From assembly GCA_902761755.1 (NCBI GenBank), contig CACWLP010000006.1, positions 1 through 64,000 on the forward strand: DNA of 64,000 bases, written 5' to 3'. Position numbers and translations under genes: made by a program. This DNA is from an uncultured Eubacteriales bacterium (GTDB taxonomy: Bacteria > Bacillota > Clostridia > Christensenellales > Aristaeellaceae). Shown here one piece after another: positions 49,601 through 58,687 of this stretch (within the stretch, counting starts at the first letter, position 1; each line of letters opens with the position of its first letter). Under the pieces are notes generated by a model, which worked only from the letters and a program-made list of their open reading frames with translations, did not search any database and was not told the DNA's origin.

Positions 49601-50946
49601 CATTCGCAGACGATCCTGCATTTTTCGATCCCGTAATACCGGAAGCATTCCACAGCCTCCCGGCTGATCCTTTCTCCGCACACCAGGATGGGCACGCAGG
49701 GCGGGCAGCCCGCCTGGGCGTCGGCGAGGATGCGGCCCTCCGCTTCCTCTACGGGAACCTCCCTGCCCGGGGAGAAAAGCGCCTGCCGCACGGACAGGAC
49801 CTGCGCCGCCCCGGGCATTCCGGACGGCGTGCCGGGGAGCGCCGGGCGGCGGGAAACCGACAGAAGCGTTTTTTCCGTTTTGCCGATTTCCTCCTCCGTC
49901 AAAGACGGCGTCAGCATCATGGTCAGGAAATCCGGATCGGAAAACTCGCACTCGACGCCGTTTTCCCGCATCAGGCCGTGCAGTTCATCGCCGGTATAGC
50001 CGTACCGCCTGGCATCGACGGTGATCTTCGCCGCCTCGTCCCCAATCAGCTCATAGCCGCTTTCCCGAAGGCGGCGTTTCATTTTGTCAACCCGCTGGCA
50101 CAGCCCCGCCAGCTCCTCCCGGTACCCGCCCGCAAGGGCTGCATTGCACTGATCCAGGGATTCCAGGATCAGGTACGACGGGCTGGTGGACGCAAACAGC
50201 GCCATGGCGCTTTCCGCCTGTTCCGCGTACAGCGCCGGGGCCGATCCTGCAATATGCAGATACGCCCCGCCCGTCAGCACCGGCAGGGTTTTGTGGGCGG
50301 AATCGCAGCACATGTCCGCCCCCAATGCGAGGGGATGCCTGTCCTGCTTTAAGAATTTCATGTACGCCCCGTGGGCGTTGTCCACCAGCAGCGGCGTATC
50401 GTGCTTTCTGCATACCGCCGAAAGGCCGGCGATATCCAGCATGCTGCCCAGATAATCCGGGCTGGTCACATACACCGCCGCGGGCCTGTCCGTCATTTCG
50501 TTAAAAACACTTTCCAGCCTATCCGGGGTAATGGGGCAAGAAAGCAGACTCCGGTTTGTTTCAGGAAAAACCCACCGGATTTCAGCATCCAGCAGCCCGG
50601 CAGCGTAAACGAAGGCGCGGTGCGCGTTGCGCCCGGCCAGGATCAGCGGCCCCCGGCCCCGCCGCTTTCCTTCCAGCAGCGAAAGATGCAGCATGGCCCG
50701 GATGCACAGGGAGGATCCCTCCGTGGAATACAGCGTCCTGGCCGCGCCGAAAAGCGCCGCGGCGTTTTCTTCGCTGCGCCGGATGATCCCCCCGGCGTCG
50801 TAGAGCACGTCCGCGCCGCGGATCTCCGTAATATCCAGGCTTTCCACGCCCAGCGCCCCCCGGCCCTTGTGCCCCGGCATGTGCAGCCGGACGGGGGACG
50901 CATCCCGGTACGCGCGGACAAAATCGCAGATCGGCGTATCCATCAT
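49600..50946 (-). CDS. PLP-dependent Orn/Lys/Arg decarboxylase family protein
   Basis: The 448-residue fold-type I enzyme starts with the family segment VRLHMPGHKGRGALG. The PLP lysine is in CDSAHKTLPVLTGGAYL, and LLVDNAHGAYMKFL supplies the PLP-binding Asp. The short form, without the N-terminal wing domain of E. coli decarboxylases, resembles Bacillus SpeA/YaaO-type enzymes that make agmatine or other polyamine precursors. The substrate is not determinable. Its ATG overlaps the scfB stop as ATGA, so translation is coupled to the SCIFF maturase. Confidence 0.88.
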   Translation of the reverse strand: MMDTPICDFVRAYRDASPVRLHMPGHKGRGALGVESLDITEIRGADVLYDAGGIIRRSEENAAALFGAARTLYSTEGSSLCIRAMLHLSLLEGKRRGRGPLILAGRNAHRAFVYAAGLLDAEIRWVFPETNRSLLSCPITPDRLESVFNEMTDRPAAVYVTSPDYLGSMLDIAGLSAVCRKHDTPLLVDNAHGAYMKFLKQDRHPLALGADMCCDSAHKTLPVLTGGAYLHIAGSAPALYAEQAESAMALFASTSPSYLILESLDQCNAALAGGYREELAGLCQRVDKMKRRLRESGYELIGDEAAKITVDARRYGYTGDELHGLMRENGVECEFSDPDFLTMMLTPSLTEEEIGKTEKTLLSVSRRPALPGTPSGMPGAAQVLSVRQALFSPGREVPVEEAEGRILADAQAGCPPCVPILVCGERISREAVECFRYYGIEKCRIVCE

Positions 50947-52316
50947 GCTTCTTCCGTCAGGCGGGAAGCCTCCAGCATAATGGCGCATTCCATGCGCTTG
51001 CGGAACAGCTCGCACCCGTATCCGTACACGCCCCGGACGCTGCCGGTGGCATGATAGGCGTTGGCGGCGCACCCGCCGGAGCAGTACAGCTTCGCCCAGC
51101 AGTCCGCACATTCCGGCCGGGCATACACATTGCAGGAAGCGAACTCCTCCTGCATCGCTTCATTCGTGACCCCGTCCCACACGTTGCCCAGGCGGAACCG
51201 TTCCTCCCCCACGAACTGATGGCAGGGATACAGATCCCCCCAGGGGGTCACGGCCATGTATTCCGTGCCGCTGCCGCAGCCGGAGATCCGCTTGTAGATG
51301 CAGGGGCCGCCCTGCAGGTCGATCATGTAATGATAGAAGGTGAAGGGCCGCCCTTCCTTCCGCCTGGCGCGCATCAGCTCCGCCAGCTTTTCGTACTGCT
51401 CCAGCACGATGGGCAGATCCTCTTCCGTCAGGGCGCTTTCGTCCTTTGGATCGCACACCACCGGCTCCATGCTCAGCTCCGTAAAGCCCAGATCCAGCAT
51501 GGCTTCAATATCCCGGAGGAAATCGGGATTGTGATGGGTGAACGTGCCCCGCATATAATAATTCTTTCCGCCCCGGGCCCTGACCAGCTTCTGGAATTTG
51601 GGCACGATCCTCTCCCAGCTGCCGTTTCCCGCGTAATCCACCCGGAACCGGTCGTGCACTTCTTTCCGGCCGTCCAGGGAAAGCACCACGTTGCTGCATT
51701 CCCGGTTGGCAAAATCGATCACGTCGTCGTCGATGAGCATCCCGTTGGTGGTGAGGGTAAAGCGGAAATGCTTGCGATGCGCCTTTTCAATGCTCCGGGC
51801 ATAGGCCACCAGGCGCTTGACCACATCGAAATTCATCAGCGGCTCGCCGCCGAAAAAGTCCACCTCCAGGTTATGCCGGTCCCCGGAATGGGCCACCAGG
51901 AAATCCAGCGCCTGCTTCCCCACCTCGAAGGACATCAGCGCCCTTTCGCCGTGGTATTTGCCCTGGCTGGCGAAGCAGTAGGCGCAGTTCAGGTTGCAGG
52001 TGTGGGCCACGTGGAGGCACAGCGCCTTTACGATCCCGGCGCTGCGGCGCTTGAGCTCTCCGGCCAGGGGCTGGAAGGTATCGGGGGTGAACAGCTTCCC
52101 TGCTTCCTTGAGGGCCGTCACCTGATCGTAACATTCCCCGATCTCCTTTTCCGTCACGCCCTCAAAGCGCCCGGAAAGCGAACGGAGGATCTCCTCCCGG
52201 TCCGCCTTTTCGTATTGTTCGATGATGGCGTAGGCGATTTCGTCCACCGCGTGCACGCTGCCGGAGCAAACGTCCACCACGATGTTCATGCCGCCCAGCC
52301 GGTACTGATGAATCAT
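50943..52316 (-). CDS. scfB: Radical SAM/SPASM SCIFF peptide maturase
   Basis: The 457-residue enzyme has an N-terminal peptide-recognition region (about 1-90), the radical SAM motif AHTCNLNCAYCFASQGKYHG, and VDFFGGEPLMNF. The C-terminal SPASM domain is cysteine-rich (CIYKRISGCGSGTEYMAVTP, YPCHQF, CADCWAKLYCSGGCAANAY). It installs thioether bonds from Cys to Thr or other alpha carbons in the SCIFF precursor encoded directly upstream. The start is ATG 52316 after GGAAGGATAGGAAAGCC. The longer upstream frame runs through the attenuator hairpin. Confidence 0.95.
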   Translation of the reverse strand: MIHQYRLGGMNIVVDVCSGSVHAVDEIAYAIIEQYEKADREEILRSLSGRFEGVTEKEIGECYDQVTALKEAGKLFTPDTFQPLAGELKRRSAGIVKALCLHVAHTCNLNCAYCFASQGKYHGERALMSFEVGKQALDFLVAHSGDRHNLEVDFFGGEPLMNFDVVKRLVAYARSIEKAHRKHFRFTLTTNGMLIDDDVIDFANRECSNVVLSLDGRKEVHDRFRVDYAGNGSWERIVPKFQKLVRARGGKNYYMRGTFTHHNPDFLRDIEAMLDLGFTELSMEPVVCDPKDESALTEEDLPIVLEQYEKLAELMRARRKEGRPFTFYHYMIDLQGGPCIYKRISGCGSGTEYMAVTPWGDLYPCHQFVGEERFRLGNVWDGVTNEAMQEEFASCNVYARPECADCWAKLYCSGGCAANAYHATGSVRGVYGYGCELFRKRMECAIMLEASRLTEEA

Positions 52317-52342
52317 GGCTTTCCTATCCTTCCTGACGACTG

Positions 52343-52369
52343 AAAAAATGCCGCCAACGGGCGGCATTT
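52343..52369 (-). terminator. Attenuator-like terminator between scfA and scfB
   Basis: AAATGCCGCC and GGCGGCATTT (52346-52355, 52360-52369) form a perfect 10-bp stem with loop CGTT and a T run on the minus strand. It lies between the precursor and the maturase and should make precursor transcript exceed maturase transcript. Confidence 0.85.
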
Positions 52370-52386
52370 CCGGCTGTATGGTCAGC

Positions 52387-52545
52387 TTATTTGCTTTCCT
52401 TCTGGGCCTTGTTTTCGCACTGCTGGTTCGCGATGCCGCAGCTGGTCTTGCAAGCGGACTGGCAAGAGGTCTGGCATTCGCCGCAGCCGCCGTTCTTGGC
52501 GCTTTCGCACAGGGTGCGGGTGTTCAGGGTTTTGATGTGCTCCAT
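52387..52545 (-). CDS. scfA: SCIFF ranthipeptide precursor (six-cysteine peptide)
   Basis: This 52-residue gene opens MEHIKTLNTRTLCESAK, the conserved SCIFF leader start, followed by a Cys-rich core. Cys is at 13, 21, 24, 28, 32, 36 and 43 (GECQTSCQSACKTSC central). SCIFF peptides are near-universal in Clostridia and gain thioether crosslinks from the adjacent SPASM enzyme. The biological role is unknown. The ATG at 52545 is 8 nt after GGGAGG. Promoter at 52582-52610; attenuator follows. Confidence 0.95.
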   Translation of the reverse strand: MEHIKTLNTRTLCESAKNGGCGECQTSCQSACKTSCGIANQQCENKAQKESK

Positions 52546-52581
52546 GGTCAATGCCTCCCAAAGAAATACGATTTTCGATTT

Positions 52582-52610
52582 ATATTAGCACACCGGGGCC
52601 CATAAGTCAA
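52582..52610 (-). promoter_or_regulatory. scfA promoter
   Basis: -35 TTGACT (52605-52610), 17-bp spacer, -10 TAATAT (52582-52587). Confidence 0.78.
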
Positions 52611-52661
52611 TCGAAAACAGAAAAATATCCCCGGAAGCGCAAAGTTTTGTATGGGAAACTT

Positions 52662-52690
52662 TTGCAATTCTCAATATCTTGTGTTATAAT
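52662..52690 (+). promoter_or_regulatory. Topoisomerase operon promoter
   Basis: -35 TTGCAA (52662-52667), 17-bp spacer, -10 TATAAT (52685-52690) with TG one base upstream (extended -10). Confidence 0.75.
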
Positions 52691-52754
52691 GTGGGAAAGG
52701 GCCTTTTTCGCGCGCGCCGCGGCGGCCCGGAAGGCAAGAAAAACGAGGTGCTCT

Positions 52755-54734
52755 ATGGCGCAGTCTTACAATGCTGGCAGTATCAAGATCCTGGAGGGGC
52801 TGGACGCGGTGCGCATGCGTCCCGGCATGTATATCGGCTCCACCGGCAGCCGCGGGCTGCATCATTTGCTGTGGGAAATCGTGGACAACGCCATCGACGA
52901 GGCCATGGGGGGCTTCGCCACGGAGGTGGCGGTGACGCTGCATAAGGACGGCTCCGCCTCCGTTTGGGATAACGGCCGGGGCATGCCGGTGGACAACCAT
53001 CCGGTTCTGAACGTGCCGGGCGTGGAGGTCATTTTTACCCGCCTGCACGCCGGCGGCAAATTCAACAACGAAAACTACGCCTATTCCGGCGGATTGCACG
53101 GGGTAGGCGCGTCGGTGGTGAACGCGCTGTCCAAATGGCTCACCGTGGATATTTACCGGGACTGGAGCCATTACGCCCAGCGCTACGAAAACTGGTTCGA
53201 TCCCAAGGAAAAGAAATGGAAGGCCGGCCATCCCGTGACGTCCCTGGAAAAGCTGGGCAACACCCGCAAGCGCGGCACGTTCATCCGTTTCCTGCCGGAC
53301 GATACGGTGTTTGAAGAAACGGTGTTCAGCGGCGATACCGTGCGCCGCCGCCTGCGGGAGCTGGCGTACCTCAATAAGGGCCTCAAGATCTCTTTCACCG
53401 ACGAGCGCACGAAGGAAGAAGGCAAGGCCTACGCAGAATACTGCTTCGCCGGCGGCATCGTGGACTACGTGAAATTCCTCAACCGGGACAAGACGCCCCT
53501 CCACGACGAGCCCATTTTCTTCGAGGGCAAAAAGGACGATATTCTCTGCGCCGCCGCCATCCAGTATACCGACGGCTACACCGAATCCGTTTTTTCCTAC
53601 GTCAACAACATTCCCACCGGCGAGGGCGGCACCCACGAAACGGGCTTCCGCGCCGCCATGACCAAGGCGCTCAACGATTACGCACGGAAGATCGGCGCCC
53701 TGAAGGAAAAGGACAATAACCTCTCCGGCGAGGATTTCCGGGAGGGCATCACGGTGGTGCTCACCACCATGGTGAAGAATCCCCAGTTCGAGGGCCAGAC
53801 GAAGGGCCGCCTGGGCAACACCGAGGTGCGCCCCGCGGTGGAAGCCATCGTCACCGAACGGATGTATGAATTCCTGGAAAACCTGAAAAACCAGGATCTG
53901 GCCCAAAAGATCATCGAAAAGGCCGTCAAGAGCGCCAAAGTCCGGGAGGCCACCCGGAAGGCCCGGGACGTAGCCCGCGCCAAATCCCAGATCGAGGCCA
54001 CGCCCCTGGTGGGCAAGCTGTCCGCCTGCACCGGGCGCAAGGCCGTGGAAAACGAATTGTTCATCGTGGAGGGCGACAGCGCCGGCGGCAGCGCCAAACA
54101 GGGGCGGGACCGGCGGTTCCAGGCCATCCTCCCCCTGCGGGGCAAGCCCCTGAACGTGGAAAAGAAGCGGCTGGACCAGGTATTGGCCAACGACGAATTC
54201 CGCTCCATCATCACCGCCCTGGGCACCGGCATCGCCGAGGATTTCGATTTGTCCTCCCTGAAATACCACAAGGTGATCATCCTGGCCGACGCCGATCAGG
54301 ACGGGGCGCACATCCGCTCCATCCTGCTTACCTTCTTCTTCCGCTACATGCGGGATCTAGTGGCCGACGGCCACGTGTTCATCGGCATGCCGCCCCTGTA
54401 CGCGGTGAAGAAAAGCGGCGGCGTGCAGTACGCCTACGACGATAGGGAGCTGAAAAAGGTCATCACCGGCCAGCGGGGCTATACCCTGCAGCGCTACAAG
54501 GGCCTGGGCGAAATGAACCCGGAGCAGCTCTGGGAAACCACCATGGACCCCGCCCACCGCAAGCTCATGCAGGTCACCATCGAGGACGCCGCCGAAGCGG
54601 ATTCCCTCATCACCGTCCTCATGGGCGACAAGGTGGAGCCCCGGCGGGAATACATCATCGAGCACGCTGAATTCAACAAGGCCGATCACTTCGATCAGCA
54701 CGTTGAAATACCCAAACCCACCATGCAAATCTGA
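52755..54734 (+). CDS. Type II DNA topoisomerase subunit B (GyrB/ParE)
   Basis: The 659-residue ATPase subunit has a GHKL ATP site (VDNAIDEAMGG, WDNGRGMPV, YSGGLHGVGASVVNAL), a transducer domain, and a TOPRIM domain (FIVEGDSAGGSAKQGRDR, ILADADQDGAHIRSILL). The C-terminal RYKGLGEMNPEQLWETTMDP follows. Gyrase and topoisomerase IV cannot be separated from this subunit alone. The partner's lack of an obvious GyrA box leans towards topoisomerase IV. The ATG at 52755 follows GAGGTG. It is separated from subunit A by a secreted-protein gene. Confidence 0.93.
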   Translation: MAQSYNAGSIKILEGLDAVRMRPGMYIGSTGSRGLHHLLWEIVDNAIDEAMGGFATEVAVTLHKDGSASVWDNGRGMPVDNHPVLNVPGVEVIFTRLHAGGKFNNENYAYSGGLHGVGASVVNALSKWLTVDIYRDWSHYAQRYENWFDPKEKKWKAGHPVTSLEKLGNTRKRGTFIRFLPDDTVFEETVFSGDTVRRRLRELAYLNKGLKISFTDERTKEEGKAYAEYCFAGGIVDYVKFLNRDKTPLHDEPIFFEGKKDDILCAAAIQYTDGYTESVFSYVNNIPTGEGGTHETGFRAAMTKALNDYARKIGALKEKDNNLSGEDFREGITVVLTTMVKNPQFEGQTKGRLGNTEVRPAVEAIVTERMYEFLENLKNQDLAQKIIEKAVKSAKVREATRKARDVARAKSQIEATPLVGKLSACTGRKAVENELFIVEGDSAGGSAKQGRDRRFQAILPLRGKPLNVEKKRLDQVLANDEFRSIITALGTGIAEDFDLSSLKYHKVIILADADQDGAHIRSILLTFFFRYMRDLVADGHVFIGMPPLYAVKKSGGVQYAYDDRELKKVITGQRGYTLQRYKGLGEMNPEQLWETTMDPAHRKLMQVTIEDAAEADSLITVLMGDKVEPRREYIIEHAEFNKADHFDQHVEIPKPTMQI

Positions 54735-54754
54735 CTCAAGAAAGGATGGTAACC

Positions 54755-56221
54755 ATGGCAACAGTCACCACGCTTCCCTCGGTCCTCAGCCTCCTCATCG
54801 CCCTCGTAATGGGCTTTTCCTTCGTGGGAGGCGCCACCCCGGCCACCATGCCCACCCAGGCGGATTACACCTACGAGGCCACCTATGTCCTGGACGGCCA
54901 GGAAGGTAGCCTGAACGCCTCCCTGTCCCTGGACGCCGCGGCCCCCGCGCTGCTCATGGACCTGAACGGCCAGACCGTTTCCTTCCGGGACGGCGCGCTG
55001 ACCGTCACCGACGCGGACGGCTACAGCGACACCCAGGAGATCCCCGCCGAAGCGCTGGAGATCCTCAGCCAAATGGCGTCCTACCTGGCCGACGGCGGGC
55101 TGGAAGCGGATCTGACCGCGCTGCTGCCCTACCTGGCCGATTTCCCGGATTTCAACGCCTACACCCTGACGTATGAAACCATCGCCTCGAACAACGGGTC
55201 GCCCGTTATCCGCTACACCTTTGAAACCACGCCTCTGCGCCTCCTGTCCGCGGCGCATCGCTGGGCGGCCTGGCACGCCTGCGATGAAAAGCTGATGCAG
55301 GATGTGAAGAACCTCAAGCTGTTCGCCCTGCCCGGCGTGCAGAAGCTGCTTAAGGCCCAGGATATCGAGCCGGACAAAGCCTTTACCATGCTGATGCGCA
55401 GCCTTTCCGACGAACTGAGCAACACCATCGACAACGTGTACGGCTATAACCCGTCCGCACCCCTCACGGTGACTGTGGATTTCAGCATCCGTGGCCTCGT
55501 TACCGCCGCCCATGCGGAAATCGTCCTGTCCGAGGATTCCTACGCCCCGGAAGATCCGGAAGACAAAATCGTGATCCAGGCGGATTATTCCCGCGGCCTG
55601 CAGGGCAACAACCCCACCGTCAACGTGCTGGTCACCAAAGCGGACAACGCCATGTTCAGCGGGGTGTTCAGCGTTCAGGGATCCCAGCTCACCTGCAGCG
55701 CCCGGTATTCCGCCCTGAGCAGCTACGCGGAAGGCTTTGACTTCCTGCTGACGGCGGATGAAAACGGCCTGAACGCCGGATTGAGCATCCATAACGACGA
55801 CACCAATCCCTCCTACACCCTGAACGTCAAAAATCAGTCCATCTCCTTCCTCTACCTGGAAAGCGATTACTGCGGCGGCGAAAGCGCGCCTTTCGTGCGC
55901 GGCCTGCTCACCTGGGAGGAAGACGGCAAGTACGCCCTGGACGTCCACGCCAATTCCGTCAAGATCACCGGGAACGGCTCGATTGCTTTGATCGACGATA
56001 AATACGTTCACAATCTGGATCTGGTTGGTTTCACCATCGTCAACGGCGACGTGAATCAGCGGCCGGAGGACGGCATGACGGTGAATATGCGTCTTGCCCA
56101 GGTGCTCAGCCAGGAAAACGGCGTCATCACGCTGAACGATCATTTCGAGGCTGTTCCCGAAAACAACGACGAGGATCATTTCCTCGTCTATTACGACACC
56201 CACACCCTCACCGTCCGCTGA
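54755..56221 (+). CDS. Secreted protein of unknown function between the topoisomerase subunits
   Basis: The 488-residue protein has a hydrophobic N-terminal signal or anchor (about 7-30, LPSVLSLLIALVMGFSFVGG). A long polar, beta-rich body without cysteine pairs, repeats or known motifs follows (ending YYDTHTLTVR). I do not recognise the family. The ATG at 54755 follows GAAAGGATGG. The frame also has an ATG at 54746 on the ribosome site. It lies 20 bp after subunit B and 25 bp before subunit A, so it is almost certainly cotranscribed with them. Confidence 0.75.
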   Translation: MATVTTLPSVLSLLIALVMGFSFVGGATPATMPTQADYTYEATYVLDGQEGSLNASLSLDAAAPALLMDLNGQTVSFRDGALTVTDADGYSDTQEIPAEALEILSQMASYLADGGLEADLTALLPYLADFPDFNAYTLTYETIASNNGSPVIRYTFETTPLRLLSAAHRWAAWHACDEKLMQDVKNLKLFALPGVQKLLKAQDIEPDKAFTMLMRSLSDELSNTIDNVYGYNPSAPLTVTVDFSIRGLVTAAHAEIVLSEDSYAPEDPEDKIVIQADYSRGLQGNNPTVNVLVTKADNAMFSGVFSVQGSQLTCSARYSALSSYAEGFDFLLTADENGLNAGLSIHNDDTNPSYTLNVKNQSISFLYLESDYCGGESAPFVRGLLTWEEDGKYALDVHANSVKITGNGSIALIDDKYVHNLDLVGFTIVNGDVNQRPEDGMTVNMRLAQVLSQENGVITLNDHFEAVPENNDEDHFLVYYDTHTLTVR

Positions 56222-56246
56222 TCCCACGATAAGGAGCAATCGCACT

Positions 56247-58682
56247 ATGCCCAAGCAGCCCCCCGCCCCCATCCAGCAGGAAATCATCCAGACGCCCCTG
56301 GAGGACGTGCTGCACCAGTCCATGATGCCCTACGCGGAATACGTGATCCTGGAGCGCGCCATCCCCCGGGTGGAAGACGGGTTGAAGCCCGTTCAGCGCC
56401 GGATCCTCTTCACCATGCACGAACTGGGCCTCACCCCGGATAAGCCCCACCGCAAATGCGCACGCATCGTGGGCGACTGCCTGGGCAAATACCATCCCCA
56501 CGGGGATACCAGCGTTTACGACGCCCTGACCCGGATGGCCCAGCCCTATTCCCTGCGGGGGGTCATGGTGGACGGCCACGGCAATTTCGGCTCCATCGAC
56601 GGCGACAGCGCCGCGGCCATGCGGTACACCGAGGCCCGCATGGCCCCGCTGGCGCTGCAGATGCTGCGGGACATCGAAAAGGATACGGTGCCCTTCCGGC
56701 TGAATTTCGACGATACCCTCAAGGAGCCGGATCTTTTGCCCGCCCGCTTCCCCAACCTGCTGGTAAACGGCGCCAGCGGCATCGCCGTGGGCCTGGCCAC
56801 CAACATCCCGCCCCATAACCTCAAAGAAGTCACGGAAGCGGTCTGCATGCAGATCGACAATGAAAACGTGACATTGGACGAGCTCATGCGGGTGCTGCCC
56901 GGGCCGGATTTTCCCACCGGCGGCATCCTGCTGGATACCCCGGAGATCCGCGCCGCCTATGAAACGGGCCGCGGGAAGCTGACCCTCCGGGCTAGGGTGG
57001 AGATGGAACCGGGCAATTCCGGCCGCACGCTGCTGGTGATCACGGAAGTGCCCTACGGCGTGGCGAAAGCCCAGATGCTGGAAAAGATCCTGCGGCTCAG
57101 CGAGGAAAAAAAGGCGCAGCTTGGCTGCATCCACGATATCCGGGACGAAAGCGACCGCTCGGGGCTCCGGGCGGTGATCGAGCTCAAAAAAGAAGCCAAC
57201 CCCCAAAAGGTGCTGGCTTACCTCTACAAATACAGCGACCTCCAGGTGACCTTCGGGGTCAACATGGTGGCCGTGGCGGCGGGCAAGCCCGTGCTGATGG
57301 GGCTCAAGACCGTGATCGGCCATTTCATCCGCCATCAGAAGGACGTGGTCACCCGCCGCACCCGGTACGAGCTGGAACAGGCGAAGGCCAGGGCCCACAT
57401 CCTGGAGGGCCTGATCGTCGCGGTGGACAACCTGGACGAGGTCATCGCCCTGATCCGCGCAAGCAAAAACGGCAAAGAAGCGAAAGCCCGATTGATGGAG
57501 CGCTTCGGCTTCACCGACGTGCAGGCCCAGGCCATCCTGGATCTGCGCCTGCAGCGCCTCACCGGCCTGGAAATCGAAGCCCTGCGCCGGGAATACGCCA
57601 ATATCCTCAAGCTCATCGACACCCTGGAGGGCATCCTCAAGAGCGAGAAAAAGCTGATGAACGTGATCAAGAAGGAGCTGCGGGAGATCGCCGACCAGTT
57701 CGGGGACGACCGCCGCACCCAAATTATCCGTGAGAAAGAGGACGACGCCCCCGTGATCGTAGAGGAAGAGCCTCTGCCCGAAGAGGCGGTGGTGTTCCTC
57801 ACCCGGGGCGGCCAGCTGCGCCGCATGAGCCCCCGGAACTTTGAAAAAATGGATATGCCCGGGAACGAAAGCGACATGGCCCGGTATCTGTTCCATACCC
57901 AGACCGATCATACCTTGTATTTCTTTACCGACCGGGGCAACTGCTATCCCCTCAGCGTGGGCGCGCTGAACGAAACCGCCAAGCCCAAGGACCGGGGCGG
58001 CGCCCTGAGCAGCGTGCTGGCCGGGCTGGAGAACGATGAAAAATGCGTGTCGCTGCTGCTCATCATGCCCGGCAGCCTCATGGGCATGGGCGATCTGCTG
58101 TTCTTCACCAGGCAGGGCCAGGTGAAGCGCACCAGCGCCGCGGAGTACGACGTGAAACGCTCCAAATTCGCCGCCGTGAACCTGAAGGGCGACGACCGGC
58201 TTCTGTGCGCGGTGCCCGCCGAGGAGGGCAGCGATCTGCTGATGATCACCCGCAAGGGCATGTGCATCCGCTTCCCCCTGGACACCGTGCCCGAAATGGG
58301 CCGGGTCAGCGCCGGGGTGCGGGGCATGAAGGTGGACGAGGACGACGAGGTGATCCTGGCCTGTCCCCTCTCCGTGTCCGATCAGATCCTGCTGTTTACC
58401 GAGCGCGGCTATGCCAAGCGCCTTCCCGGCGGTCTGTTCGACGCCCAGGGCCGGGCCGGCAAGGGCGTCAAATGCGTTTCCTTCAATAAATCCGGCTCCA
58501 CCGGCACTTACCTGGCCGCCGCCGCCCGGATCACCGCGTCCCGGGCCTTCACCGTCCTCCAGCACGGCGGGCTCATGACCCCCATGATGAGCGATATGCT
58601 GCCCGTGCAGGACCTTGCCGACAAGGGCAAGCCCACCGTCATGGCGGTGCTGGACGATATCGTGACCGATCTGATCCTGTAA
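56247..58682 (+). CDS. Type II DNA topoisomerase subunit A (ParC/GyrA)
   Basis: The 811-residue breakage-reunion subunit opens SMMPYAEYVILERAIPRVED. The quinolone-region segment LGKYHPHGDTSVYDALTRMA follows, then the catalytic tyrosine in AAAMRYTEARM (Tyr127) and the coiled-coil tower. The C-terminal beta-pinwheel (about 510-811) has repeated RxG-type blades. The gyrase-specific box QRRGGKG is not seen; the closest segment reads PKDRGGALSSV. This favours topoisomerase IV. AAGGAG lies 10 nt before the ATG. The hairpin array follows the stop. Confidence 0.92.
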   Translation: MPKQPPAPIQQEIIQTPLEDVLHQSMMPYAEYVILERAIPRVEDGLKPVQRRILFTMHELGLTPDKPHRKCARIVGDCLGKYHPHGDTSVYDALTRMAQPYSLRGVMVDGHGNFGSIDGDSAAAMRYTEARMAPLALQMLRDIEKDTVPFRLNFDDTLKEPDLLPARFPNLLVNGASGIAVGLATNIPPHNLKEVTEAVCMQIDNENVTLDELMRVLPGPDFPTGGILLDTPEIRAAYETGRGKLTLRARVEMEPGNSGRTLLVITEVPYGVAKAQMLEKILRLSEEKKAQLGCIHDIRDESDRSGLRAVIELKKEANPQKVLAYLYKYSDLQVTFGVNMVAVAAGKPVLMGLKTVIGHFIRHQKDVVTRRTRYELEQAKARAHILEGLIVAVDNLDEVIALIRASKNGKEAKARLMERFGFTDVQAQAILDLRLQRLTGLEIEALRREYANILKLIDTLEGILKSEKKLMNVIKKELREIADQFGDDRRTQIIREKEDDAPVIVEEEPLPEEAVVFLTRGGQLRRMSPRNFEKMDMPGNESDMARYLFHTQTDHTLYFFTDRGNCYPLSVGALNETAKPKDRGGALSSVLAGLENDEKCVSLLLIMPGSLMGMGDLLFFTRQGQVKRTSAAEYDVKRSKFAAVNLKGDDRLLCAVPAEEGSDLLMITRKGMCIRFPLDTVPEMGRVSAGVRGMKVDEDDEVILACPLSVSDQILLFTERGYAKRLPGGLFDAQGRAGKGVKCVSFNKSGSTGTYLAAAARITASRAFTVLQHGGLMTPMMSDMLPVQDLADKGKPTVMAVLDDIVTDLIL

Positions 58683-58687
58683 AAAAC

